DNA of 64,000 bases from VGNY01 sp964549635 (GCA_964549635.1 CAZJVJ010000003.1:81463-145462), one strand, 5' to 3'. Numbered from the stretch's first letter, positions 28,653 through 37,764 are shown. Program-made: numbers and translations. Notes: generated from the letters alone by a model not told the origin.

Positions 28653-29336
28653 CTATCTCATTACTGCCTTTCTACCAACAACTTTATGTTTTTTATACCA
28701 TTGTTGAACTGTATCGATAACCTCATCAGCTGTGTCACACACTCTGAGTAATTCGAAGTCTTCTTCAGATACAAACCCTCGGGCAAGCGTGCATGTTCGC
28801 AACCATTCCAGAAAACCACCCCAGTAATGACTATCAAATAGCACTACTGGGAACGGCTTTATCTTTTTTGTCTGCATTAAAGTTAGTACTTCAGTCAATT
28901 CATCAAGCGTACCAAGACCACCAGGCATTATGATAAATGCAGTGGCGTACTTTACCAGCATCACCTTACGAACAAAGAAGTGGTGGAATGTTATAGATTT
29001 GGTGGTGTAAGGATTCAAAGCCTGCTCCTCTGGTAGCTCGATATTCAGCCCAATTGAGGCAACCCCGGCTTCACATGCTCCTTTGTTAGCTGCCTCCATA
29101 ATACCAGGCCCGCCACCGGTTATAATGTTAAAACCTAGCCTTCCAAGGCGGCGGGCTATCTCTTCAGTCTGCGCATAAAGTTTATCGCTTGGCTTGAGTC
29201 GAGCAGCACCGTATACTGTTACCGCTGGCTCTATGCCTGCAAGCTCATCAAATCCCTCCACCAGTTCCCCGATTATACGGAACATCCGCCAGGATTCCTC
29301 TTTGGCCAGTTGGTTTATTTCATATTCTCGTGTCAT
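28653..29336 (-). CDS. LOG family protein (nucleotide 5'-monophosphate phosphoribohydrolase type)
   Basis: The 227-residue Rossmann-type protein carries the LOG signature MPGGLGTLDELTE with the upstream glycine-rich GGGPGIMEAANKGA. Characterised relatives release the base from nucleoside monophosphates, including cytokinin ribotides; older annotations call them lysine decarboxylases. The ATG at 29336 is chosen because GGAGGG lies 4 bases upstream; the longer frame to 29375 would place that site inside coding sequence. The gene converges with the beta-CASP nuclease gene, 30 bases away. The physiological substrate is unknown. Confidence 0.88.
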   Translation of the reverse strand: MTREYEINQLAKEESWRMFRIIGELVEGFDELAGIEPAVTVYGAARLKPSDKLYAQTEEIARRLGRLGFNIITGGGPGIMEAANKGACEAGVASIGLNIELPEEQALNPYTTKSITFHHFFVRKVMLVKYATAFIIMPGGLGTLDELTEVLTLMQTKKIKPFPVVLFDSHYWGGFLEWLRTCTLARGFVSEEDFELLRVCDTADEVIDTVQQWYKKHKVVGRKAVMR

Positions 29337-29481
29337 GTTGCCCTCCATATAAGCAGATATTATCATACCAACCAATCAAATAGAACTAGTGACTGCATTG
29401 ATGTAACAATACAAAGGCAGCGTTTTGACACAAACCTGTGAAAGGCACTACACTATTGAGCAGTTTTTTAGATAAGCCATA

Positions 29482-29895
29482 ATGATATGCCCTGCCTGCA
29501 AGAATCATATGGTAGTCGTTGAATATAGCAGCATTGAGCTTGACTTTTGCAGCAATTGTCACGGAGTGTGGTTCGATGCTGGGGAGCTTGAGCTTTTCTT
29601 AAAATCCCTAAACTTGGACACCGCGGAGCTGTTTAAAAATGTCATTGCCCGAGGGAACAAGTCAGCCGGAGCAAAGCGTAAGTGTCCCATCTGTGGTCAG
29701 ACAATGAAGGTAATAAACATAGGTCAAATGCCGGAAATAGTTGTTGACAGCTGTCAACGAGGACATGGGCTTTGGTTTGATGGTGGTGAGTTGGCTCAAT
29801 TGCTTAAGCAACACGTGGGGGAATTACCAGCAGGACGGAATTATGAGCAGCAAATACTGGGTTTTCTCACGGAGGTTTTCAGGGTAGAAATATAA
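29482..29895 (+). CDS. Double TFIIB-type zinc-ribbon protein
   Basis: A 137-residue protein with two copies of the zf-TFIIB zinc knuckle. The first is at residues 3-40 (CPACKNHMVVV, then CSNCHGVWFDAGELE) and the second at about 72-110 (CPICGQTMKV, then a Cys-containing DSCQRGHGLWFDGGELAQLL). The second copy has replaced one expected Cys-x2-Cys spacing (C-Q-R-G-H), so a His may serve as ligand. No membrane helix is present. It lies 27 bases upstream of lemA and in line with the HtpX gene, which suggests a membrane-protein quality control module. Confidence 0.85.
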   Translation: MICPACKNHMVVVEYSSIELDFCSNCHGVWFDAGELELFLKSLNLDTAELFKNVIARGNKSAGAKRKCPICGQTMKVINIGQMPEIVVDSCQRGHGLWFDGGELAQLLKQHVGELPAGRNYEQQILGFLTEVFRVEI

Positions 29896-29922
29896 CCCAT
29901 CACTATAATTTGGAGGTTCTTT

Positions 29923-30486
29923 ATGATTGTAGTCTACATCGTAATTGGCATCTTTTTAATTCTTCTTATCATGTTCATTGCCATTTATAATAATCTAGTC
30001 AGATTGCGCAATCAGGTGAAGAATGCCTGGGCGCAGATTGATGTTCAACTAAAGAGAAGGTATGACCTGATTCCGAACTTGGTGGAAACAGTCAAGGGTT
30101 ACATGAAACACGAGCGAGAAACAATGGAGGCAGTAACTAAAGCCCGTGCCCTTGCCCAACAACTGACCTCCGCCAGCGCAGGCGAACGAGCTAAGGCGGA
30201 AGGAGAGCTTGGTGCGGCTTTGAGCCGGCTGTTTGCTGTAGCCGAAAGATACCCAGACCTTAAAGCAAATCAGAACTTCTTGGCTTTACAAGAGGAATTA
30301 ACTTCAACTGAGAACAAAATAAGCTTTTCCCGTCAGTTCTACAATGATTCGGTCTTTAAATATAATAATCAGACACAGATGTTTCCATCTAATATCGTCG
30401 CTAGCTTGACTGGTTTCAAGCCTGGCGAATTTTTCGAAGTCACTGTTGCGGCAGAAAGGGAGGCGCCAAAGGTTGACTTTACATAA
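29923..30486 (+). CDS. lemA: LemA family protein
   Basis: The 187-residue protein begins with one membrane helix (about residues 3-24) and continues with the helical LemA domain: NQVKNAWAQIDVQLKRRYDL, IPNLVETVKGYMKHE, LQEELTSTENKI and SRQFYNDSVFKYN. GGAGGT lies 5 bases before the ATG. LemA proteins commonly sit beside HtpX-like proteases, as here, and are thought to assist membrane protein turnover or a cell-envelope stress function. The short C-terminus (FEVTVAAEREAPKVDF) is typical. Confidence 0.93.
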   Translation: MIVVYIVIGIFLILLIMFIAIYNNLVRLRNQVKNAWAQIDVQLKRRYDLIPNLVETVKGYMKHERETMEAVTKARALAQQLTSASAGERAKAEGELGAALSRLFAVAERYPDLKANQNFLALQEELTSTENKISFSRQFYNDSVFKYNNQTQMFPSNIVASLTGFKPGEFFEVTVAAEREAPKVDFT

Positions 30487-30567
30487 TCACACCAGTGAAA
30501 TCTTAAATGCGCATTCATAACCCAGTGATGATTATGGGTCGACATGGGGGATTTCACGCTAATTTAG

Positions 30568-31770
30568 ATGTGGGAACAGATAAGGTCCAACCAGATTAGG
30601 TCTGTGGTACTGGTGTTAGGGATGGGGGCACTTCTCGCGCTGTTAGGCTATTTTCTTGGTCTATATTTCTTTGGGAGCGGTACAGTTGGCTTAATTTTCG
30701 CTATAGTGCTATGGGTGGCGATGAGCCTCGTGGCTTATTTTAGGGGCGATAATATCCTGCTTACTCTGTCACAGGCTAGGAAAATAGGTCCTGACGAGCA
30801 TCGGCGTCTTTATAATATAGTCGAGGAGATGAAGATTGCCTCAGGGTTAGAAGCAATGCCCTCAATCTATATTATTGACGACCCGGCACTAAATGCCTTT
30901 GCCACAGGGCGAAATGCCCAAAAAGCATCTGTCGCTGTTACCTCTGGATTGCTGCAGAAGCTCAATCGTGATGAACTGCAGGGAGTGATTGGCCACGAGA
31001 TAGCCCACATCAAGAACCGAGATGTGTTGCTTATGGCTATATGTAGTGTGATGCTGGGAACGATTGTCATTTTAGCTTGGTACGCATCACGCATGTTGTT
31101 CTTCGGTGGGCTGGGTAGAACCAGGCGAAGCTCCTCGTTAGGACGTGGTGGTTCCGGACAGATCGTAATTCTTGTTGTGGCTATTTTGCTTATGATACTG
31201 GCGCCAATTATGGCTAGACTCATCTATTTTGCTATTTCTCGAAGGAGAGAATATCTGGCTGATGCCTCCTCTGCACTGTATACCAGGTATCCCGAGGGAT
31301 TAGCTTCGGCTCTGGAAAAAATAGCGGCGTCAACAGAACAGCTGAAATCGGCTAATCAAGCTACTGCTCCTATGTATATTATCAACCCTTTCCGCAGAAA
31401 GGGCATGCCAGCCAGTGACCTTACCAGCACGCATCCTCCGATAACAGAGCGGATACGTGTACTGCGCTCAATGGCTGGTGTGTCATTTGCCGATTATGCA
31501 CTTGCTTACCGGCAGGTTACAGGCAGCGCTAAAGCAGTGATCCCAGCCACCGCTGTGGCCACTGCTAGGGTAGTTCCCATAAGGTCAGCCCAGCCGCGAG
31601 CTGAAGAACCAGGTGAGATTCAACGAGCTAGGGAGACCACTTCCCTATTGTGGCAATTAAACAACTACAAGACCATAAACTGCCCTTGCGGTGTTAGGTT
31701 AAGGATCCCATCCACTTTTAAAGAATCATCCATCAGATGCCCGCACTGTGGCAGGATTAACTCGGTTTAA
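30568..31770 (+). CDS. htpX: HtpX-like M48 zinc metalloprotease with C-terminal zinc ribbon
   Basis: A 400-residue integral membrane protease for misfolded membrane proteins. Two helices (about 15-55) precede the zinc motif GHEIAHIKNRD (His143, Glu144, His147). Another helix pair follows, and the third ligand Glu lies in SRRREYLADA. Unusually the protein has a linker of about 60 residues and a C-terminal zinc ribbon (INCPCGVRL and RCPHCGRINSV), not part of classical HtpX. The gene is 82 bases after lemA. The spacer carries TGAAATC and GATTTCA as distant inverted arms. No strong ribosome binding site is seen near the ATG. Confidence 0.9.
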   Translation: MWEQIRSNQIRSVVLVLGMGALLALLGYFLGLYFFGSGTVGLIFAIVLWVAMSLVAYFRGDNILLTLSQARKIGPDEHRRLYNIVEEMKIASGLEAMPSIYIIDDPALNAFATGRNAQKASVAVTSGLLQKLNRDELQGVIGHEIAHIKNRDVLLMAICSVMLGTIVILAWYASRMLFFGGLGRTRRSSSLGRGGSGQIVILVVAILLMILAPIMARLIYFAISRRREYLADASSALYTRYPEGLASALEKIAASTEQLKSANQATAPMYIINPFRRKGMPASDLTSTHPPITERIRVLRSMAGVSFADYALAYRQVTGSAKAVIPATAVATARVVPIRSAQPRAEEPGEIQRARETTSLLWQLNNYKTINCPCGVRLRIPSTFKESSIRCPHCGRINSV

Positions 31771-31985
31771 AGGGAAAAGATTAGGTGGTCTAGATTACAC
31801 ACTACTTGGTTTTCTGAAGCACGTCGCCATTGCTACAATAGGCCGAATGTATGGTACTTGCTGCTATTTGTTTTTACAATCAAACTTCGATGGACTTGAC
31901 ACACTTATTGCAATTATAATAAACAACTACTTAATTCAAGTCTAATTTTCATCAGGATACGCTCAGAGACAAATGTGGAGGGACA

Positions 31986-32510
31986 ATGCAACTGGAAAAC
32001 CACACCAAGAAAAGGGTCGAAGCGACCATCAGGCAGATGGAGATAGATGACATTAGCCATGTCTATCACCTGGGTGAACAGCTTTTTACGAGTGAAGAGT
32101 TTCCTATTCTTTACCGTACTTGGGACCAATATGAAGTTACCGATTACTTCACCTCGGACCCTGATTTTTGTCTGGTTGCCGAAGCAGAAGGAAAGATTGT
32201 TGGCTTCATCATCGGTACAACGATTGAAAAGGAAGGCACTGCCTGGAAGAAATACGGGTATCTGAGCTGGATAGGGGTGGATGAAGCTTTTCAAAGGACT
32301 AACCTTGGCTACCGTCTTTACAGGAAGCTGGAACAACGGCTGCGCAAACACGGAGTAAGGATGATTATAGCTGATACCGATGCTGAGAATGAGGCGGCCA
32401 TTGCCTTCTTTAAAGCGATAGGTTTCTCGATGAGCAGTCAGCATGTCTGGTTAGCCAAAACGCTCCAGCGACCAAACAGGAAGAATAACAAGGCGGATAA
32501 TCAACAGTGA
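31986..32510 (+). CDS. GNAT family N-acetyltransferase
   Basis: The 174-residue protein is a single GNAT domain: residues 18-60 carry the first beta strands, FCLVAEAEGKIVGFIIG is the central strand, GVDEAFQRTNLGYRLYRKLE is the acetyl-CoA loop (with Q-R-x-x-L-G-Y replacing the canonical Q/R-x-x-G-x-G/A), and DTDAENEAAIAFFKAIGF is the C-terminal part. RimI-like acetylation of a protein or amino group is possible. It shares a GTGA stop-start overlap with the M20 peptidase gene, so the acetyltransferase and the deacylase are translated together, which suggests linked substrates. Confidence 0.85.
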   Translation: MQLENHTKKRVEATIRQMEIDDISHVYHLGEQLFTSEEFPILYRTWDQYEVTDYFTSDPDFCLVAEAEGKIVGFIIGTTIEKEGTAWKKYGYLSWIGVDEAFQRTNLGYRLYRKLEQRLRKHGVRMIIADTDAENEAAIAFFKAIGFSMSSQHVWLAKTLQRPNRKNNKADNQQ

Positions 32511-33649
32511 AACAAGCTGAATGGGAAAACAGGACTGAGGCAGTACGACCAGCAAGGCTTAAGAGTCTACTTAAGGAACTCCTGAATATATACAGCCCAT
32601 CAGGTAAAGAAGAAGAAATCACTCGGTACGTTGAGGAATATCTGAAGAAAAACGGGCTACCGGTAACCAAGCAGAAGGTGGATGAAAACCGTTCTAACCT
32701 AGTAGCCTTCTCGGGGCGTGAAAATGATGTGGAGCTTTGTTTCGTCGGGCATTTGGACACGGTTGCAGCCCATGATCTTGAGGACTTTGGCTTCAGTGAA
32801 GAAGGTGACACCGTCTTTGGGTTGGGAAGTGCAGATATGAAAGCAGGCTGCGCTGCCATGATAGAAGCATTTACTGTCTTAGCTCATAGTGGTGATATTT
32901 CTCCGCCTGTGGGTCTGGCTTTGGTAGTGGGCGAAGAGGAAGATAGCAGTGGGGCCAAGGCGCTCATTCGAGAATATGGCTTCCACTGGGCTGTAATCGG
33001 CGAACCAACTGACTTGGCACCATGCTTGGGACATTATGGCTACTTAGAAGTAATGTTGCGAACTGAAGGTAAAAGGGCTCACTCGTCAATGCCGGAGCTG
33101 GGACAGAATGCTATAGAGACCATGCTCAAGCTCCTTCTGCAATTCACAGAGTATGCCGGTTCAGCACCACACGGGCTTGTTTACAACATTAGAGAGCTTG
33201 CTGGATTCCCTGGTGGATTTGTTGTTCCGGATACCTGTGAGGCCTGGTTGGATATCCATTTGCCACCAAACTCAATGATTGACGCGCTCAAAACAGAGTT
33301 AGAACGGTTGGTAGTAGCAGCACACAGCAGCATCCCTAATCTGAATGCTCATCTAAAATTTGAGGAGACGTATTCGGGCTATCGGATTTCTCCAGAGCGG
33401 CCGTTGATAGATAAATTGAGACAGACGTATAAAAAAATGTCTCTCCCGTGGGAGCCTCAGGATTTCAGGAGCCATTCTGATGGCAGTATCCTATGGGCTG
33501 CAGGTGTGGACCCTATCATTTTAGGTCCCGGCCGGTTGGAGGCAGCCCATACGCCGGAAGAGTCGGTTTCCTTCACACAAGTAGTACAGGCAGCAAGACT
33601 GTATTTGAATCTGGCTCTGACATTATCTGATGCCGGTACATATTGTTGA
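32507..33649 (+). CDS. M20 family metallopeptidase/deacylase (ArgE/DapE/LysK-like)
   Basis: A 380-residue zinc-dependent amidohydrolase. Motifs are CFVGHLDTVAAHD (first zinc His and Asp), GLGSADMKAGCAAM (bridging Asp), VVGEEEDSSGA (catalytic Glu pair) and GEPTDLAP (zinc ligand); the dimerisation domain follows AHSSMPELGQNA. It ends with a His-bearing RLEAAHTPEESV. Substrate classes include N-acetylornithine, succinyl-diaminopimelate and LysW-lysine; the sequence alone does not decide. It starts with a GTG overlapping the GNAT stop, and AAGGCGG lies about 10 bases upstream. Confidence 0.88.
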   Translation: MKQAEWENRTEAVRPARLKSLLKELLNIYSPSGKEEEITRYVEEYLKKNGLPVTKQKVDENRSNLVAFSGRENDVELCFVGHLDTVAAHDLEDFGFSEEGDTVFGLGSADMKAGCAAMIEAFTVLAHSGDISPPVGLALVVGEEEDSSGAKALIREYGFHWAVIGEPTDLAPCLGHYGYLEVMLRTEGKRAHSSMPELGQNAIETMLKLLLQFTEYAGSAPHGLVYNIRELAGFPGGFVVPDTCEAWLDIHLPPNSMIDALKTELERLVVAAHSSIPNLNAHLKFEETYSGYRISPERPLIDKLRQTYKKMSLPWEPQDFRSHSDGSILWAAGVDPIILGPGRLEAAHTPEESVSFTQVVQAARLYLNLALTLSDAGTYC

Positions 33650-33822
33650 CAAAAGTGTGGGAAGCTAGTTATCATTATAATTGCCATCGACCTAAAGGGC
33701 GGTGAGCTATTTAAAACAGAAATAGCAGGACCGCTTGGATCAGCAATGACCGAGACGGGAAATAAGGATGTAGGTAGTGAAGGCCTTCTCGGCAATGCTG
33801 GGAGGGCTAAATTTTTGTAACT

Positions 33823-34788
33823 ATGTATAACGCAATAACTGATATTCCAGGGATAAAGGTTGGACACTATACAGACCGGGAGGCAGCTACAGGCTGTACG
33901 GTGATTCTCTGTGAGATGGGTGCTGTGGCTGGAGCCGATGTCAGGGGTTCAGCAACAGGAACTAGAGAAACCGAGTTACTACGTCCAATGAACCTGGTGG
34001 AAAAGGTTCATGCTATCCTGCTCAGTGGTGGCAGCGCTTTTGGGCTGAATGCCGCTGGTGGTGTTATGCAGTATCTGGAAGAACGCGGCTTCGGTTATGA
34101 CACATTTGTAGCTAAGGTGCCCATTGTTCCGGCGGCTATTATTTATGATTTAAGTGTCGGTAACCCAAAAGTCAGGCCTGGAATTGAAGAGGGCTACAAG
34201 GCTTGTCTGGCTGCCACTGATAATCAAGTGGCTGAAGGCTGTGTTGGTGCGGGTACCGGTGCCACGGTGGGGAAGGTTTTGGGGATTGAAAGGGCTACCA
34301 AGAGCGGACTTGGAACTGCCAGCCTGCGCATAAGTGGTGACATAATCGTCGCCGCCCTGGTGGTCGTCAACGCTGTGGGAGATGTCATTGACCCTAAAAC
34401 CGGTGAGTTATTAGCTGGTCCCCGGGATGGGGAAAACAAAGGTTTTCTGAGGAGTGTCGAACTGCTTACCGGTGGCACTTATAGCTACAGAAGGAACTTA
34501 TTGCCTGATAACACAACCCTTGGAGTGGTAGCTACCAATGCCTGCCTGACTAAGGAGCAGGTGAACAAACTGGCGCAGATGGCTCAGGATGGCATAGCTC
34601 GAGCTATTAATCCAAGCCACACCATGCATGATGGTGATGTTATCTTTGCCCTCTCTTTGGGTGACAAGGTAAGCGATATGACCATCCTTGGCTCGGTGGC
34701 TGCAGAGGTGGTATCAAATGCCATTATCAGGGCGATACAGCAAGCAGAGACATTAGCTGGAATACCAGCAGCGAGGGATGTGAAGTGA
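33823..34788 (+). CDS. P1 family peptidase (DmpA/BapA-type Ntn hydrolase)
   Basis: The 321-residue protein is a self-processing N-terminal-nucleophile aminopeptidase or amidase. Diagnostic parts are ITDIPGIKVGHYTDREAATG, SATGTRETELL, LSGGSAFGLNAAGGVMQYLE, GAGTGATVGK, and the autocleavage region NTTLGVVATNA, where Thr231 or Thr232 would become the new N-terminus of the beta chain. Bacterial relatives trim N-terminal D- or L-amino acids or beta-peptides. It overlaps the next gene (GTGA) and therefore heads the transcript that contains the pantothenate genes, but no link to that pathway is known to me. Confidence 0.9.
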   Translation: MYNAITDIPGIKVGHYTDREAATGCTVILCEMGAVAGADVRGSATGTRETELLRPMNLVEKVHAILLSGGSAFGLNAAGGVMQYLEERGFGYDTFVAKVPIVPAAIIYDLSVGNPKVRPGIEEGYKACLAATDNQVAEGCVGAGTGATVGKVLGIERATKSGLGTASLRISGDIIVAALVVVNAVGDVIDPKTGELLAGPRDGENKGFLRSVELLTGGTYSYRRNLLPDNTTLGVVATNACLTKEQVNKLAQMAQDGIARAINPSHTMHDGDVIFALSLGDKVSDMTILGSVAAEVVSNAIIRAIQQAETLAGIPAARDVK

Positions 34789-35654
34789 CGGAAAAGAATA
34801 TGCCCACGATAGGTTTTATCGGTGCCGGGACAACTGGTACAGCCTTGGCTGTCAGGTTAACCCAGTGCGGTTATAAGGTAATCGCTGTGTCTAGCCGGAG
34901 CCTAACCTCAGCAGAAAGACTGGCTGCAAGGATAGGCGGTTGCGAGACCTACGATGCAGCGCAGGCGGTAGCTGACCGGGCTCAATTCGTTTTCATTACC
35001 ACTCCTGACGACACAATTTCAAAAGTAGCTTCTGAGGTTCAGTGGCATAGTGGACAAAGGGTGGTTCATTGCAGTGGTGCCCATGCTGTAGATATTCTGG
35101 AACAAGCAAAACAAAACGGGGCCGTGGTCGGATGCTTTCATCCTTTGCAAACTTTCGCCAGCGTTGACCAGGCGATAGAAAATATACCGGGCTCAACCTT
35201 CGCCGTTGAAGCCGAAGAACCATTATTGACTGAGCTCAAAGAGATGGCTTTAAGCCTAGGAGGTGACTGGGTAATGCTCAGAGCTGGTGATAAAGTGCTA
35301 TATCACACCGCTGCTGTGTTTGCCTGCAACTATTTGGTAACTTTAGTCAAGTTAGCTACAGACCTGTGGCAAATTTTCGGGGTATCCCCGGTACGGGCAA
35401 TCAAAGCTTTTATGCCTTTGTTGAGAGGTACTTTGAGCAACATCGAAAATGTCGGTTTACCCAATTGTCTCACTGGTCCCATAGCCCGTGGAGACCTGGG
35501 TACTATAAAGAGACACCTAAAGGCACTGGAAAAAGAAGCTCCGTCATTGCTCAATATCTACAAACAGCTGGGCTCGCAGACCATACCAATCGCCTTAGCC
35601 AAAGGAAAGATAGACTCAAAAAGAGCAGCCGAGTTGCAAGCTTTATTGAAATAA
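34785..35654 (+). CDS. Rossmann-like/DUF2520 oxidoreductase, candidate PanG-type ketopantoate reductase
   Basis: The 289-residue protein has an N-terminal NADP-binding fold (GFIGAGTTGTALAVRLTQCG, SSRSLTSAERLA, FITTPDDTI) and a helical C-terminal DUF2520 domain (KVLYHTAAVFACNYLVTL, RGTLSNIENVGL, LTGPIARGD). Proteins of this class sit beside panB/panC in several bacteria, and PanG, described as an alternative ketopantoate reductase, is to my recollection of this type. Here it is directly upstream of panD-panB-panC, and no panE-like gene is in the window. The GTG start overlaps the P1 peptidase stop. The pantothenate role is an inference from position. Confidence 0.8.
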   Translation: MTEKNMPTIGFIGAGTTGTALAVRLTQCGYKVIAVSSRSLTSAERLAARIGGCETYDAAQAVADRAQFVFITTPDDTISKVASEVQWHSGQRVVHCSGAHAVDILEQAKQNGAVVGCFHPLQTFASVDQAIENIPGSTFAVEAEEPLLTELKEMALSLGGDWVMLRAGDKVLYHTAAVFACNYLVTLVKLATDLWQIFGVSPVRAIKAFMPLLRGTLSNIENVGLPNCLTGPIARGDLGTIKRHLKALEKEAPSLLNIYKQLGSQTIPIALAKGKIDSKRAAELQALLK

Positions 35655-35673
35655 TAACTACTAGGAGATGACC

Positions 35674-36066
35674 ATGAGGACGATGCTCAAAAGCAAAATC
35701 CATAGGGCTCGAGTGACGAACTGTAATGTCGACTATGAGGGTAGCATAACTATTGACAAAGACTTGATGGAAGCTGCCGACCTGTTGCCATATGAAAAAG
35801 TGGATGTGCTTAACATAAATAACGGAGCCAGGTTCAATACCTATGTAATAGAGGGCGAGAGAGGCTCAGGAGAGATTTGCCTTAATGGTGCTGCTGCCAG
35901 ACTCGTGGCTAAGGGGGATATTGTGATTATTCTGTCTTATCATGTGGTGCCCGAGAATGAGGCTATTACAGCAACCCCAAGGCTGGTGTATGTGGATTCA
36001 AATAATCGAGTTATAGATATAAGGGGGGATAAGTGCTGGTCAGAGGAACTAATATCGTCACCGTGA
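35674..36066 (+). CDS. panD: Aspartate 1-decarboxylase (pyruvoyl enzyme)
   Basis: PanD makes beta-alanine from aspartate. The 130-residue precursor starts MRTMLKSKIHRARVT and carries the self-cleavage site Gly23-Ser24 in DYEGSITID, which generates the pyruvoyl group; Arg and Tyr residues of the active site follow in the usual places (GERGSGEICLNGAAARL). The ATG at 35674 has GGAG 6 bases upstream; an ATG two codons earlier would abut that site. It is 19 bases after the DUF2520 gene and 23 bases before panB, inside the pantothenate operon. Confidence 0.95.
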   Translation: MRTMLKSKIHRARVTNCNVDYEGSITIDKDLMEAADLLPYEKVDVLNINNGARFNTYVIEGERGSGEICLNGAAARLVAKGDIVIILSYHVVPENEAITATPRLVYVDSNNRVIDIRGDKCWSEELISSP

Positions 36067-36089
36067 AGGGCTCTTAAAGGAGGCAACAT

Positions 36090-36923
36090 ATGCGCGTTAC
36101 AATTAATCAGATAAAAGAAATGAAGTCTAAAAAAGAGAAAATAGTCATGCTTACCGCCTATGACTACTCAACAGCTAAACTTGTCGATGAGGCAGGCATA
36201 CCACTGATTTTAGTCGGTGATAGTCTAGGTATGGTATTACTAGGCTATGAATCGACAATTCCAGTAACGATGGATGACATGCTTCATCATACGAAGGCTG
36301 TAGTTAGAGGCACTAAACAGGCGCTGGTAATAGGCGACATGCCATTTATGACCTATCATATAAGTATATCAGATGCTTTGCGGAATGCAGCACGGTTTAT
36401 CCAGGAGGGAGGAGCGCAGGCGGTTAAATTAGAAGGCGGAGTCACGGTTGCCGAAACGGTAAAGCGTATTGTCGAGTGTGGAATTCCGGTAATGGGACAT
36501 ATTGGACTGACCCCGCAGTCCATCCACCAGCTTGGCGGTTACAAAGTGCGGGGCAAGACACTGGAGGTTGCCCGGCAATTAGTTAAAGACGCTGAGGCTT
36601 TGGAACAATCCGGCGCTTTTGCTGTTGTGCTTGAATTGGTGCCAGCACCGCTATCCAGGCTGATTACTCAGAAATTGAGTATCCCCACTATAGGTATTGG
36701 CGCTGGTCCTGACTGTGATGGCCAAGTGCAGGTTATCTCTGACCTTTTAGGGCTGTTTTCTGATTTCGTGCCCAGGCATGCCAAGCAGTATGCCAGGCTA
36801 GCCGGTTTGATTAGAAACGCCCTGGCTGACTACATCGCCGAAGTTAAGGCAGGCAAATTCCCCACCACTGAACATAGCTCCACCATGGATGAGAGCTTGC
36901 TTGAAGAATTAGCTCGTGTTTAA
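36090..36923 (+). CDS. panB: 3-methyl-2-oxobutanoate hydroxymethyltransferase
   Basis: PanB adds a hydroxymethyl group from methylene-tetrahydrofolate to ketoisovalerate to form ketopantoate. The 277-residue TIM barrel has MLTAYDYSTAKLVDEAGIP, LVGDSLGMVLLGYEST, GDMPFMTYH, VKLEGG and GHIGLTPQSIHQLGGYKVRG, with the catalytic Glu in LELVPAPL. Length and motifs are normal. AAGGAGG lies 6 bases upstream of the ATG. It overlaps panC by 8 bases if panC starts at its GTG. Confidence 0.97.
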   Translation: MRVTINQIKEMKSKKEKIVMLTAYDYSTAKLVDEAGIPLILVGDSLGMVLLGYESTIPVTMDDMLHHTKAVVRGTKQALVIGDMPFMTYHISISDALRNAARFIQEGGAQAVKLEGGVTVAETVKRIVECGIPVMGHIGLTPQSIHQLGGYKVRGKTLEVARQLVKDAEALEQSGAFAVVLELVPAPLSRLITQKLSIPTIGIGAGPDCDGQVQVISDLLGLFSDFVPRHAKQYARLAGLIRNALADYIAEVKAGKFPTTEHSSTMDESLLEELARV

Positions 36924-37761
36924 AAATATGCAGATAGCTAAAACAATTGCCGAAATGAAAGCCTTAAGAGCAAAGTGTGTCGGTTCGGTGGGCTTCGTTC
37001 CTACCATGGGCTATCTTCATGACGGCCATCTGGCCCTGGTCAAAAGGGCCCGAAGCGAGAACCCGGTAGTCGTGGCCAGCATCTTCGTTAATCCCACCCA
37101 GTTTGGTCCTCATGAGGACTTCAAAAGGTATCCACGTGATTTAGAACGCGACTTAGCTCTGTTGGAAAAAGAAAAGACCGACATCCTTTTCGTTCCCTCG
37201 GAGAAGGAGATGTATCCTGAAGGCTACAGCACTTGGGTGGAAGTAGAAAAAGTAACCGAAAGGCTTGAGGGAGCTTGCCGACCAGGGCATTTTAGAGGCG
37301 TGGCTACCGTGGTTGCCAAGTTGTTCAACATAGTCGAACCTACTCGTGCCTATTTTGGCCAGAAAGATGCCCAGCAAGCGTTGGTCATAAAAAAGATGGT
37401 CGCTGACCTTAACATGAACTTGGAAATAATAGTGGTACCTACTGTTAGGGAAAGTGATGGATTGGCAATGAGCAGCCGTAACATTTACCTTAACCAGCGA
37501 GAGCGTGGAGCAGCCAACGTTTTGTTTAGATCTCTAAGCCTGGCTCAAAGCCTCTGGGAAAAAGGCGAAAGAAACGCTGAGACCATACGCCAGGAAGTGA
37601 TTTCTCTTATCAACAAAGAGCCACTGGTCAAGATTGAATACGTTAGCATCGCCGATGCTCAGACTCTGGAGGAGCTTACACATATAGATAGACCAACACT
37701 GGTTTCACTGGCGGTTAAAATCGGTACAACCAGACTCATAGACAATATAGTGTTTGAATAA
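36916..37761 (+). CDS. panC: Pantothenate synthetase
   Basis: PanC condenses pantoate with beta-alanine in an ATP-dependent reaction. The 281-residue protein has the nucleotide motif GYLHDGHLALV (HIGH-like), FVNPTQFGPHEDFKRYPRD, the central GHFRGVATVVAKLFNIV and YFGQKDAQQ, and the KMSKS-like AMSSRNIYL. The GTG at 36916 overlaps panB; an ATG at 36928, four bases after the panB stop, would shorten the protein by four residues and cannot be excluded. It ends the operon, 3 bases before the convergent MFS gene. Confidence 0.96.
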   Translation: MFKNMQIAKTIAEMKALRAKCVGSVGFVPTMGYLHDGHLALVKRARSENPVVVASIFVNPTQFGPHEDFKRYPRDLERDLALLEKEKTDILFVPSEKEMYPEGYSTWVEVEKVTERLEGACRPGHFRGVATVVAKLFNIVEPTRAYFGQKDAQQALVIKKMVADLNMNLEIIVVPTVRESDGLAMSSRNIYLNQRERGAANVLFRSLSLAQSLWEKGERNAETIRQEVISLINKEPLVKIEYVSIADAQTLEELTHIDRPTLVSLAVKIGTTRLIDNIVFE

Positions 37762-37764
37762 GCC

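Noticed and set aside
33650..33822. Open stretch of about 56 codons in frame with the M20 peptidase after its stop codon
   Set aside because: The M20 protein is already complete, and the stretch has no start codon and no family pattern. Stop-codon readthrough was considered, but nothing in the sequence supports it.
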